Source: UBA7803 sp040219135
GTDB taxonomy: Bacteria; Pseudomonadota; Gammaproteobacteria; Pseudomonadales; Azotimanducaceae
NCBI GenBank assembly: GCA_040219135.1
Contig: JAVJTA010000003.1
Span: 434,001 to 498,000, forward strand
Direction: 5' to 3'
DNA: 64,000 nucleotides
Shown here: piece by piece, positions 33,571 to 41,481 of the stretch
Layout: each line of letters begins with the position of its first letter
How positions within the stretch are numbered: the first letter of the stretch is position 1
Made by a program: the position numbers and the translations under genes
Notes under the pieces: generated by a model
Databases searched by the model: none
Seen by the model: the letters and a program-made list of their open reading frames with translations, nothing else
What the model was told of the DNA's origin: nothing

Positions 33571-34895
33571 TGGCGCGCCGCGGGCCGCGCCAGATTGACG
33601 TCGTCATCGAGGTTCTGAGCGAAGACGGGCTCGGCGAGGCATGGTTCGAAGATCGCAGGGTTCTGGCGCGAAACGCCCTACCGGGCGAATCCGTTACGGT
33701 CCGCGTGCTGAAACGGCGCCGGGGCGTCTGGTACGGCGAGGCGGAAACGCCGCCACGTCGTGGCATCGAGCGCCAGACGCCGCCGTGCCCCTATTTCCCC
33801 CGCTGTGGCGGCTGCGCCATGCAGCACATCGCGTACCCGGCACAGGTGCGGCACAAGGCCGACGTTCTGCTGCACCTGCTTCGCCAGCAATCCGTAGCGC
33901 CGCAGCTGGTTCGCCAACCGGTGTGTGGCCCCCAGTTTCACTATCGCTACAAGGCCCGGCTCGGGGTGCGTCTGGTGGGCGACGAGCCGCTGGTGGGATT
34001 CCGCGAGGGTTTCAGCAATCGTGTCGCGCGGATGAGCGATTGCAAGACGCTGGCGCTGCCTTTCGCCCGCTGCCTGCCGGCGTTGCGCCGCGTGCTCGCC
34101 GAGCTCGAGCGACCTGATCGCGTTCCCCAGGTCGAGCTCGCAGGAGGCGATCGCACGTTCGCCATCGTCGTGCGCCATCTGGATCCGCTTGGCGATGCTG
34201 ATCGCGCGCGCCTGCGTTCATTCGCAGCGAGTTCCGGTGTGCGCTTGTTTCTTCAGAGCGGCGGCTACGAGACCGTGGCCGAGCTCGCACCTGCGGCGGA
34301 TCGTCGTGGCCTGTCGTATGTGAATCCTGACTTCGGGCTGTGCTTCGAGTTTCTGCCCACGGATTTCACTCAGGTGAACCCGTTCATGAACCGCAGACTC
34401 GTTCGCGCCGCCGTGCTTGCCCTGGCGCCACACCGGGGGGCGATGGTCAACGACCTGTTCTGCGGCATCGGCAATTTCTCCCTGGCGCTCGCGCGCGCGG
34501 GCCTGGGGGTCAGAGGCTTCGAGAGCTCGCCGGGGGCAGTGGCGCGGGCGGGGCGCAACGCGGCATTGAACGGTCTGTCCGCGCAGGCTGAGTTTGCGCT
34601 GGCAGATCTGTATGATTCGCGCTGCCCAGAGCTGCCGGATGCCCGATATCTTCTGCTGGATCCGCCGCGTTCCGGCGCCGGGCCGAATCTCGAACGGTGG
34701 GTAGCTTCGCGGGCGCTCGAGCGGATTGTCTACGTATCCTGCAATCCGCGCACTTTCGCGAGTGACGCAGCACGACTTCAGAGTCAGGGGTTCACATTGC
34801 AGGAAGTCGGTGTCTTCGACATGTTTCCGCATACGGCGCACGTCGAGACCCTGGGCTGCTTCGTTCGACGGTCGGGAGTGAGCCAGCATGGTTAA
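33570..34895 (+). CDS. rlmD: 23S rRNA (uracil1939-C5)-methyltransferase RlmD
   Basis: 441 residues. N-terminal TRAM domain (VIEVLSEDGLGEAWFEDRRV, NALPGESVTVRVLKRRRG), then the Fe-S cluster cysteines in CPYFPRCGGCAMQH with a partner Cys further on (MSDCKTLALP), then the AdoMet domain (LFCGIGNFSLALARAG), ILLLDPPRSG-like LLDPPRSGAG and the catalytic Cys in IVYVSCNPRTFASD. The start shares a base with the recO stop and the end overlaps relA by 8 nt. Confidence 0.95.
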   Translation: MARRGPRQIDVVIEVLSEDGLGEAWFEDRRVLARNALPGESVTVRVLKRRRGVWYGEAETPPRRGIERQTPPCPYFPRCGGCAMQHIAYPAQVRHKADVLLHLLRQQSVAPQLVRQPVCGPQFHYRYKARLGVRLVGDEPLVGFREGFSNRVARMSDCKTLALPFARCLPALRRVLAELERPDRVPQVELAGGDRTFAIVVRHLDPLGDADRARLRSFAASSGVRLFLQSGGYETVAELAPAADRRGLSYVNPDFGLCFEFLPTDFTQVNPFMNRRLVRAAVLALAPHRGAMVNDLFCGIGNFSLALARAGLGVRGFESSPGAVARAGRNAALNGLSAQAEFALADLYDSRCPELPDARYLLLDPPRSGAGPNLERWVASRALERIVYVSCNPRTFASDAARLQSQGFTLQEVGVFDMFPHTAHVETLGCFVRRSGVSQHG

Positions 34896-36879
34896 AGTAC
34901 GCGACGACGTCGCCCGCACGGCCGATGGACTGATCGAGGTCGATAGCTGGGTCGCCGATCTGCAGCGCCGGCACGCGGCGCTGGACGCCGATCTGGTGCG
35001 AGAGGCGTGCGATTTCGTGCGCGGACTCGGCCCGCGCGGCGAAGCCTACCTGGAAAGCGGCATGGAGTTCGCCGAGCTGGTGGCTGATCTGCATCTCGAT
35101 ACGGCGTCGGTGGTTGCCGCTCTCGCATACAGGCCGGTGCGGGTCGAACTGGTCACCATTGGACAGGTCCGGCGGGCGCTCGGTGACGACGTCGGCCATC
35201 TGCTCGACGATGTGCTGCGCATGGCGAGCACCAGCCTCCTGGAGATGAGTAATACCCGGCTGCAGACCAGTGAACGCCGGGATCAGGCCGATAACGTCCG
35301 GCGCATGATCATCGCCATGATCGACGATGCCCGGGTGGCTGTGCTGAAACTGGCCGAACGGGTCGTCGCGCTGCGCGCGGCCAAGGGCGACGACGAAGCG
35401 CGCAAGCAGCGTATCGCCCGCGAGGCACACCTGGTGTTTGCTCCGCTCGCCAACCGACTGGGCATCTGGCAGCTCAAATGGGAGCTGGAGGATCTGGCGT
35501 TACGCTATCTGGCGCCAGACGTCTACATGGCCATTGCCCGGCAGCTGGACGGCCGACGCGAAGAGCGCGAGAAGCAGATCACCGCCATGGCAGCGGAACT
35601 CGAACGCCATCTGCGGCAACAGGGCATCGAGGCGACGGTCTACGGTCGGGCGAAGCACATATACAGCATCTGGCGGAAGATGCGCGCGAAGAACATCGGA
35701 ATCGGTCAGGTCTACGACGTTCGCGCCGTGCGCATTCTGGTACCGGACATCGCTCAGTGTTACGCGGCCTTGGGCGTCATCCACACGCAGTGGCGCCATG
35801 TCCCCAGCGAGTTCGATGACTACATCGCCGCTCCGAAGGAGAACGGCTATCGCTCCATCCACACCGCCGTGATAGGGCCGGACGGACGCACGCTGGAGGT
35901 TCAGATCCGCACGCGGGAGATGCATGACCAGGCGGAGCTTGGGGTCTGTGCGCACTGGTCCTACAAGGCTGGAGATGCTGAAGACCGACCCTACGCCGAG
36001 AAGATGAACTGGCTCCGGCAGGTGGTCGAGTGGCGCGACGACGTCGAGCGAAGCGCATCTCAGGACATCGGCGAGGAGCTGCGTCAGCTTTTTCAGGATG
36101 AACGGATCTTTGTATCCACACCCCGCGGCCACGTGCTCGACCTGGTCGCGGGTGCTACTCCGGTGGATTTTGCCTACCGGGTGCACACTGAGATCGGACA
36201 CCGCTGTCGCAGCGCCCTGATCGAGGGCAGGCCGCGCGCGTTGAACGCGCCGCTGGCAACCGGTGAACGCGTGGAGATCGTTACCGGCGATGAGGCAAGC
36301 CCGCAGCGCTGCTGGCTGGATGGATACCTGGGATACGCGAAGAGCGGTCGCGCGCGCGAGAAGATCCACGACTGGTTTCGGGCCCGCGATCCGTCGGTAA
36401 ACGAAGTCGAGGGCAGGGAGCGCCTGCGCTCGCTGCTCGCGGCTCTGGCTCTCGGCGAGCCCGGCGCGGCACGTTGGCAGGAGGCAGCGCGCAGCCTCGG
36501 GCTGGCGGATCCGCAGGCGCTGTGCCGCGCGGTGGGTGCCGGGGACTGCCAGACGCTGGACGCCCTGGAAGCACTGCATCCGCAGGTCGAAGACGAGCTT
36601 CAGCTCGAGTTGCTGCCGGGCTCGGCTGGATCGGCGGCGAAAGTCTATCGGATTCAGGTGCGCGCCGAAGATCGAGCGGGTCTGCTCCGGGACGTCACCG
36701 AACTGCTGAGTGGAGCCGGTTTTTCGTTGCTCGGCAACACGGGCCGCGTGGATGACGACACCGGCGTTGCGATTCTGGGGCTGGATACGCGGGTCGGTTC
36801 GCTGCGCGAACTGGCGATTCTGGTGGATAGGCTGGATCATCTGCCGGGGGTTCTCGAGGCACGCGTCGAGCCGCGCTGA
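34888..36879 (+). CDS. relA: GTP pyrophosphokinase RelA ((p)ppGpp synthetase I)
   Basis: 663 residues, about 80 shorter than E. coli RelA. The HD region (about 55-185) lacks the catalytic HD and ED pairs, so hydrolase activity is not expected. The synthetase domain holds YGRAKHIYSIWRKM, VYDVRAVRILV and SEFDDYIAAPKENGYRSIHT with the acidic EFDD signature of RelA rather than SpoT. TGS (IFVSTPRGHVLDLVAGATPV) and a C-terminal ACT domain (YRIQVRAEDRAGLLRDVTEL) follow. Position after rlmD matches E. coli. It should sense uncharged tRNA on stalled ribosomes. Confidence 0.94.
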   Translation: MVKVRDDVARTADGLIEVDSWVADLQRRHAALDADLVREACDFVRGLGPRGEAYLESGMEFAELVADLHLDTASVVAALAYRPVRVELVTIGQVRRALGDDVGHLLDDVLRMASTSLLEMSNTRLQTSERRDQADNVRRMIIAMIDDARVAVLKLAERVVALRAAKGDDEARKQRIAREAHLVFAPLANRLGIWQLKWELEDLALRYLAPDVYMAIARQLDGRREEREKQITAMAAELERHLRQQGIEATVYGRAKHIYSIWRKMRAKNIGIGQVYDVRAVRILVPDIAQCYAALGVIHTQWRHVPSEFDDYIAAPKENGYRSIHTAVIGPDGRTLEVQIRTREMHDQAELGVCAHWSYKAGDAEDRPYAEKMNWLRQVVEWRDDVERSASQDIGEELRQLFQDERIFVSTPRGHVLDLVAGATPVDFAYRVHTEIGHRCRSALIEGRPRALNAPLATGERVEIVTGDEASPQRCWLDGYLGYAKSGRAREKIHDWFRARDPSVNEVEGRERLRSLLAALALGEPGAARWQEAARSLGLADPQALCRAVGAGDCQTLDALEALHPQVEDELQLELLPGSAGSAAKVYRIQVRAEDRAGLLRDVTELLSGAGFSLLGNTGRVDDDTGVAILGLDTRVGSLRELAILVDRLDHLPGVLEARVEPR

Positions 36880-36944
36880 CGCACCCATCACGAGAACGGC
36901 GACAACGAGAATGACTACGACAGAGCAATGACAGGAGAGAGTTC

Positions 36945-37595
36945 ATGAGAATCGTTCTGCTCGGACCGCCGGGTGCGGGGAAGGGGACCCAGGCCCAGTT
37001 CGTCTGCGAGGCGTTTCAGATCCCCCAGATATCCACTGGGGACATGCTGCGGGCGGCAGTCAGCGCGGGTTCCTCTCTCGGCCGCAAAGTGAAGGCCGTT
37101 ATGGATTCCGGCGCGCTCGTTTCTGACGAGATCATCATAGAGCTGGTCAAAGAACGCATCGTCGAACCCGACTGCGCAAATGGTTTTCTGTTCGACGGCT
37201 TTCCGCGCACGATTCCCCAGGCGGAAGCCCTCGACGAGGCTGGCGTCGCCATTGACGCGGTCGTGGAAATCACCGTTCCCGCCGAGGACATCGTAAAACG
37301 CATGAGCGGTCGGCGTGTTCATCCTGCCTCCGGTCGGGTTTACCACGTGGACTTCAATCCTCCGCAGGAGTCCGGAAAGGACGATGAAACCGGTGAGCCG
37401 CTGATTCAACGTGATGATGACCAGGAAGGGACGGTCCGCGAAAGACTCGATGTCTATCAGCGTCAGACGCATCCGTTGGTAGCGTTTTATCGAGCGAAAG
37501 CCGATGCGGGCGATGTGACGTTTGCGCGAGTCGATGGTCGTGGCGAAGTGAAAGTCGTACTCGAGCGCATTCTTGCTTCGCTGAAGTCTTCGTAA
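36945..37595 (+). CDS. adk: Adenylate kinase
   Basis: 216 residues. ATP + AMP to 2 ADP. P-loop GPPGAGKGTQAQF, AMP-binding ISTGDMLRAAV and GFLFDGFPRTIPQAEAL, LID domain (about 120-160) of the long bacterial type with GRRVHPASGRVYHVDFNPP, no zinc cysteines. ATG 36945 follows ACAGGAGAGAGTTC. Stands alone, 65 nt after relA; a long repeat-rich spacer follows. Confidence 0.97.
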   Translation: MRIVLLGPPGAGKGTQAQFVCEAFQIPQISTGDMLRAAVSAGSSLGRKVKAVMDSGALVSDEIIIELVKERIVEPDCANGFLFDGFPRTIPQAEALDEAGVAIDAVVEITVPAEDIVKRMSGRRVHPASGRVYHVDFNPPQESGKDDETGEPLIQRDDDQEGTVRERLDVYQRQTHPLVAFYRAKADAGDVTFARVDGRGEVKVVLERILASLKSS

Positions 37596-37784
37596 AACGC
37601 GAACTAAGGCTAGTGATCTTTGTGATGCTTGTCAGTATGATGCGGCGAAATTTCCAATTGCAGTTTTGTTTCTATGGGCTATCGTTGATGTGCAATTGCG
37701 CTGCATAAGCTGAAGCGGAGTTCGAGTTGCGGACAATTCGTCGAAGCAGAGGCCAAAGCAGACAGCGGTTGTAGTGGAAGTTGC

Positions 37785-37814
37785 AGAAGTAGAAGTAGAA
37801 GTAGAAGTAGAAGT
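37785..37814 (+). repeat. Hexanucleotide array (AGAAGT)x5
   Basis: Five perfect AGAAGT units, preceded by a diverged GGAAGTTGC. All-purine but for one T per unit. It opens the tandem-repeat tract of the leader. Confidence 0.95.
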
Positions 37815-37879
37815 AACAAGAGTAGACGAGAGCAGACGAGAGTGTGGACCGAGAGTTGGTGACGAGTTGAACGAAGAGA

Positions 37880-37912
37880 CCGACTAGGAACCGACTACGA
37901 ACTGACTAAGAG
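37880..37912 (+). repeat. Degenerate 11-bp array (3 units)
   Basis: CCGACTAGGAA, CCGACTACGAA and CTGACTAAGAG in tandem; the core is CYGACTANGA. Located about 100 nt upstream of the H1-like start codon. Confidence 0.75.
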
Positions 37913-38008
37913 TAGTACAGCTATCAGGCTGAATAGGGAAATCGCTGGCTGTGATGAGATGTTGCAAGCGGCCAACGGAGACAGGAAAGAAATCCAAGGA
38001 GATTCTTT

Positions 38009-38668
38009 ATGCCGAAAGCTAAATCCGCAGCGAAAAAGGCGCCCGCCAAGAAGAAGGCGGCTCGCAAACCCGCTGCCAAAAAAGCTTCAGTGAAGAAGGC
38101 CGCAGCCAAGCGACCAGCAGCCAGAAAGGCTGCCAAGAAAAAGTCCCCAGCGAAGAAAAAGGCGCCTACCAGGAAGGCCGCCGCCAGGAAAGCCGCGACC
38201 AAGAAGCGTCCGGTGAAGAAGGCTCCCGCCAAGAAGAAGGCTCCCGCCAAGAAGAAGAAAGCACCCGCGAAGAAGAAGGCTCCCGCCAGGAAGAAGGCTC
38301 CGGCGAAGAAGAAGGCTCCGGCGAAGAAGAAGGCTCCCGCCAGGAAGAAGAAAGCTGCCGCCAGGAAGAAGTCAGCCGCGAAGCGGAAGTCGCCTGCGCG
38401 CAGGAAGGCCGCGGCAAAAGCAGTAGCCAAGCGGGCTTCAGTAAAGCGGGCGGCTAAGAAGAAGGCGCCGGCCAAGCGGAAGGCGGCGGCTAAGAAGAAG
38501 GCGCCGGCGAAGAAGAAGGCTGCGGCTAAGAAGAAGGCGCCGGCCAAGAGGAAAGCGGCGGCCAAGAAGAAGGCGCCGGCTAGAAAGAAGGCAGCGGCGA
38601 AGAAAAAGGCGCCAGCCAGAAAGAAGGCCGCCGCCAAGCGCAAGAAAGCGCCAGCCAGAAAGCGCTAG
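38009..38668 (+). CDS. Histone H1-like lysine/alanine/proline-rich DNA-binding protein (AlgP-like)
   Basis: 219 residues, almost only Lys, Ala, Pro, Arg and Ser. It is built from degenerate repeats such as KKKAPAKKKAA, KRKAAAKKKAP and ARKKAPAKKK; no globular domain, no acidic residues. Composition matches eukaryotic H1 tails, bacterial Hc1/Hc2-type nucleoid proteins and Pseudomonas AlgP (AlgR3). It likely binds and condenses DNA or RNA non-specifically; any regulatory role is inference. ATG 38009 follows CCAAGGAGATTCTTT. The coding strand is AAG-rich, so repeat-number changes by slippage are likely. Confidence 0.85.
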   Translation: MPKAKSAAKKAPAKKKAARKPAAKKASVKKAAAKRPAARKAAKKKSPAKKKAPTRKAAARKAATKKRPVKKAPAKKKAPAKKKKAPAKKKAPARKKAPAKKKAPAKKKAPARKKKAAARKKSAAKRKSPARRKAAAKAVAKRASVKRAAKKKAPAKRKAAAKKKAPAKKKAAAKKKAPAKRKAAAKKKAPARKKAAAKKKAPARKKAAAKRKKAPARKR

Positions 38669-38701
38669 CTCAGGCGCTTTTCGGCCGCGCTTCGGCGCGG
38701 C
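38659..38701 (+). terminator. Two adjacent hairpins after the H1-like gene
   Basis: AAAGCGC (38659-38665) pairs with GCGCTTT (38674-38680) around the stop codon and is followed by one more T; then GCCGCGC-TTCG-GCGCGGC (38684-38701) forms a perfect 7-bp stem with a UUCG tetraloop. Together they are the likely end of the H1-like transcript, although a full T-run is missing. Confidence 0.5.
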
Positions 38702-38788
38702 TCGGCGACGACAAGGCTCGCTGCGGGCTTCGCGGCGAGTCTTGGTATCCGACGCTTCGGGTTCCTGCTCGAAAAGTCGGCACGCCAC

Positions 38789-40006
38789 TCACAGCATGCC
38801 GCCGAAGGGCAGCGTGTCGACCTGACTGCCCTCTGCCAGATCTCCCAGGTCCCTGCCCACGCGTATCAGACAGTTCGCTGCGGTGAAGCTGGCCAGACGA
38901 TTCGAACTCTGATCGCCGGTGACGCGCACAGTGAGCGTGCCATCGCGGTCTTCGAGCGAGCCGCGCTGGAATTCCTCGCGGCCCGGTTGATGCTTCAGAG
39001 AACCCTCCAGGAGGGCGGTTACCACCAGCGGATCGGCCGAACGTCCACCACAGAGGCGCACGATCACCGGTTTGACCAGCAGCAGGGCGGTGACGATCGT
39101 CGACACAGGGTTGCCCGGCAGGCCGAAGAACGCGGATCGGCCCAGACGGCCGTAGGCCACCGGCTTGCCCGGTTTCAGATTCAGCCGCCACAGGTCGAGG
39201 TGGCCGATTTCCTCGACCACCTGCTTGACCCAATCCGATTCTCCTACGGAAACGCCACCGCTCGTGATGACCAGGTCGCACTCCCAGTCCGCCCGCTGCA
39301 GCAGCCGGCGGATCGCCTCTGGACGGTCGGCGGCAATCCCGTAGTCGCGCACGGTCACCGGCAGGTTCGCGAGCAGCGCACGCAGGGTCATGCGATTGGC
39401 GTCGAAGATCTGCCCGGGCCCGGGCGCAGCGCCCGGGTCGAGAAGCTCGTCGCCGGTCGAGAAGATCCCGATGCGGGCGCGCTGGTAAACGTCGACCCGG
39501 TCGACGCCGCAGGCGGCGAGCCAGCCCAGATCGAAGGGGGTGATCCGTTGCCCTTTCGCCAGGATCTGCGCGCCGGCGCGGACGTCGTGTCCGACCGGCC
39601 GGACGTTGTCGCCGTCGCGTACCCGTTCGCGAATGATCACCGCGTCGCCGTCTCGGTTGCAGTCCTCCTGTATCACCACGGCGTCCAGGCCCTGGGGGAT
39701 CACGGCGCCGGTGAAGATGCGCACGCAGCCCTGGTCGATGGCCGCAGCAAGCGGATGGCCCGCGGAGCTGGTGCCGGTGATGGCGACTCGGTACGGCGGA
39801 TCACCCTTCAGGTCGCCACAGCGCACGGCGTATCCATCCATGGCTGAAGCCGGGAAGGGCGGTAGATCCATGGGTGCGAGCACGGATGAGGCAGCGATGC
39901 GACCGAGGGCGTCGGTCACCGCAAGGCGTTCGGTGGCGATGATGGGTCGTGTGTCCTCGAGTATGGCCTGCAGTGCATCGTCGAGATCGAGTCGGTTCGC
40001 AGGCAC
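38789..40006 (-). CDS. moeA: Molybdopterin molybdenumtransferase MoeA
   Basis: 405 residues. Inserts molybdate into adenylylated molybdopterin. Conserved: PPFPASAMDGYAVR near residue 50, FTGAVIPQGLDAVVIQED, FSTGDELLDPG, DANRMTLRALL, VITSGGVSVGESDWVKQ and FGLPGNPVSTIVTALLLVKP. Start is GTG 40006, preceded by a strong GGAGG with 9-nt spacing; the longer frame to ATG 40060 would overlap the tsaB start codon. Convergent with the H1-like gene and divergent from tsaB. Confidence 0.93.
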   Translation of the reverse strand: MPANRLDLDDALQAILEDTRPIIATERLAVTDALGRIAASSVLAPMDLPPFPASAMDGYAVRCGDLKGDPPYRVAITGTSSAGHPLAAAIDQGCVRIFTGAVIPQGLDAVVIQEDCNRDGDAVIIRERVRDGDNVRPVGHDVRAGAQILAKGQRITPFDLGWLAACGVDRVDVYQRARIGIFSTGDELLDPGAAPGPGQIFDANRMTLRALLANLPVTVRDYGIAADRPEAIRRLLQRADWECDLVITSGGVSVGESDWVKQVVEEIGHLDLWRLNLKPGKPVAYGRLGRSAFFGLPGNPVSTIVTALLLVKPVIVRLCGGRSADPLVVTALLEGSLKHQPGREEFQRGSLEDRDGTLTVRVTGDQSSNRLASFTAANCLIRVGRDLGDLAEGSQVDTLPFGGML

Positions 40007-40058
40007 TTTCGATGTCCTCCCCAGGTGAGACGATTGGCGGCCTCGGCTACCATAGCGC

Positions 40059-40724
40059 ATGGCAATTCTACTGGCGGTGGAAACCTCGGGCCCGTTCTGT
40101 TCGCTGGCGATTCACGTCGACGGGCGCTGGATCGAGGATACACAGAAGGTCGAGCGGCTGCATAACCAGGTCGTGCTGGGCAGCCTCGAAGCGCTGGTAC
40201 GACGGGCCGGCGTAGACCGCCGCAGTTTCACGACCGTCGCTTTTGGCGCCGGACCGGGGTCGTTCACCGGCGTCCGCATCGCTGCGGCTGTGGCCCAGGG
40301 CGTTGCCTACGCCTGCGGTGCCGGCGTGGTGCCGGTGGCGTCGTCTCGAGCGCTGGCTGCGCAGGCGCAGCGTGATGGCCGGTGCGTTGCGGGAGAATTA
40401 CTCACGCTGACTCGATCGCGCCGCGACGCCTACTACCTGGCCGGATACTTACTCCACGCTGAGCACGCGCCGGTGCCGTGGCTGGCGGATGCTCTGCATC
40501 AGGGTCGGCACCCACCGGAGAACCTGCCGCCGGCAGTCGGCGTCGGCGACCGGCCGGACTGGTGGCCGGAGGATCAGTTGTTCGTCCATGACGTCGCCGT
40601 CCGAGCGGAAACGGTCGGGCGCATTGCGCTCGAACAGCTGCAGCGTGGCGAGGACGTCCCGGCGGCAGCCGCACATCCGCGCTACGTCAGCGGTGATTCG
40701 CCGTGGCGACCCATGAGTTCATGA
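40059..40724 (+). CDS. tsaB: tRNA t6A37 biosynthesis protein TsaB
   Basis: 221 residues. Inactive ASKHA-fold partner of TsaD in N6-threonylcarbamoyladenosine synthesis at tRNA position 37. Signatures: ILLAVETSGPFCSLAI, HNQVVLGSLEALV, and AFGAGPGSFTGVRIAAAVAQGVA. The C-terminal part (PRYVSGDSPWRP) is shorter in conservation, as usual. The stop overlaps the rsmJ start as ATGA. Confidence 0.95.
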   Translation: MAILLAVETSGPFCSLAIHVDGRWIEDTQKVERLHNQVVLGSLEALVRRAGVDRRSFTTVAFGAGPGSFTGVRIAAAVAQGVAYACGAGVVPVASSRALAAQAQRDGRCVAGELLTLTRSRRDAYYLAGYLLHAEHAPVPWLADALHQGRHPPENLPPAVGVGDRPDWWPEDQLFVHDVAVRAETVGRIALEQLQRGEDVPAAAAHPRYVSGDSPWRPMSS

Positions 40725-41452
40725 ATGCCCCCCCTGCGGCCGCGCCGCGGGCGCTGACCCTGTTCCATCATCCCGAGGCTCGACCGATGGTCGATGCCTG
40801 GCGCGAGCACGTCATCGTCATCGAGAGTCTGCAGCCTCCGAGGGCTGAGGAGGGCTTTTTCCTCTGGGCAGTCGCCGACCACGTGTCGTTGTGTCGCGGA
40901 CGGGAGCGCGGGGTCTGGGTAACGCTCTCCGAGCTCGAGCGTCGTGCGGTCCAGGGCGGAGATGTGGCTCGCGCATGCGGCCTCGGCGGCCGGCGTACGC
41001 TGCGCGTGCTCGACGCCATGGGCGGGTGGGGTGTGGACGGCCTGGTGCTGGCGCGCCGGGGTTGCGACGTGACGCTGGTGGAGCGCCTTCCGGCGCTGTG
41101 GATTCTGCAGCAGGATCTGATTCGACGCAGTGGCGCGAACACCGTCACCGCGATCTGTGGCGACGCCTTCCCGCTGCTCGAGCGCGAGGGACACTGGGAC
41201 GTGGTCTATCTCGATCCGATGTTTCCCACGCGGGCCAAGTCGGCGCTTCCGGGCAAACGCATGCAGTGGCTGGCGCAGCTGGCCGTCGCCGATACGCGAC
41301 CGCTCTCGCGCTGGCTGGACGCGGCTGTGGCGGCCGCCGGCGAACGTGTCGTGCTCAAGCGTCGGCTCAAGGACCCTGTGATCGAAGTTCCCGACTGGCA
41401 GATTCTCGGGCGCACGGTCCGGTACGACGTCTACCGCGGCGCTGCTTCATGA
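40721..41452 (+). CDS. rsmJ: 16S rRNA (guanine1516-N2)-methyltransferase RsmJ
   Basis: 243 residues. The Rossmann-like AdoMet site is VLDAMGGWGVDGLVLARRGC, VTLVERLPALWILQQDLI follows, and the catalytic/family motif is VVYLDPMFPTRAKSALPGKRMQ. RsmJ methylates G1516 in 16S rRNA. ATG 40721 (coupled to tsaB) is favoured over the in-frame GTG at 40703. Convergent with plsB, 29 nt apart. Confidence 0.9.
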   Translation: MNAPPAAAPRALTLFHHPEARPMVDAWREHVIVIESLQPPRAEEGFFLWAVADHVSLCRGRERGVWVTLSELERRAVQGGDVARACGLGGRRTLRVLDAMGGWGVDGLVLARRGCDVTLVERLPALWILQQDLIRRSGANTVTAICGDAFPLLEREGHWDVVYLDPMFPTRAKSALPGKRMQWLAQLAVADTRPLSRWLDAAVAAAGERVVLKRRLKDPVIEVPDWQILGRTVRYDVYRGAAS

Positions 41453-41481
41453 CCCGCCTGAGCCGTTCGGCCTCCAGGCGT

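Larger units (their letters stand above)
37596..38008 (+). other. Repeat-rich spacer between adk and the H1-like gene (413 nt)
   Basis: The first 150 nt are AT-richer than the surroundings and probably hold the promoter, but no hexamer pair is convincing. From about 37770 the + strand becomes strongly purine-rich and contains three successive tandem arrays: AGAAGT five times (37785-37814), AGACGAGAG twice (37824-37832 and 37834-37842), and an 11-bp unit three times (37880-37912). The last 15 nt carry AAGGAG for the H1-like ATG. No gene is seen. Confidence 0.7.

Noticed and set aside
37785..37912. CRISPR-like array
   Set aside because: Units are 6-11 bp and contiguous with no spacers.
37924..38643. 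239-residue antisense ORF rich in Ala, Phe and Leu that looks like a membrane protein
   Set aside because: It is the reverse complement of AAG/GCC lysine-alanine repeats of the H1-like gene; no ribosome-binding site and no family resemblance.
40007..40060. Longer moeA start at ATG 40060
   Set aside because: It would overlap the tsaB start codon and lacks a ribosome-binding site, while GTG 40006 has GGAGG at ideal distance.
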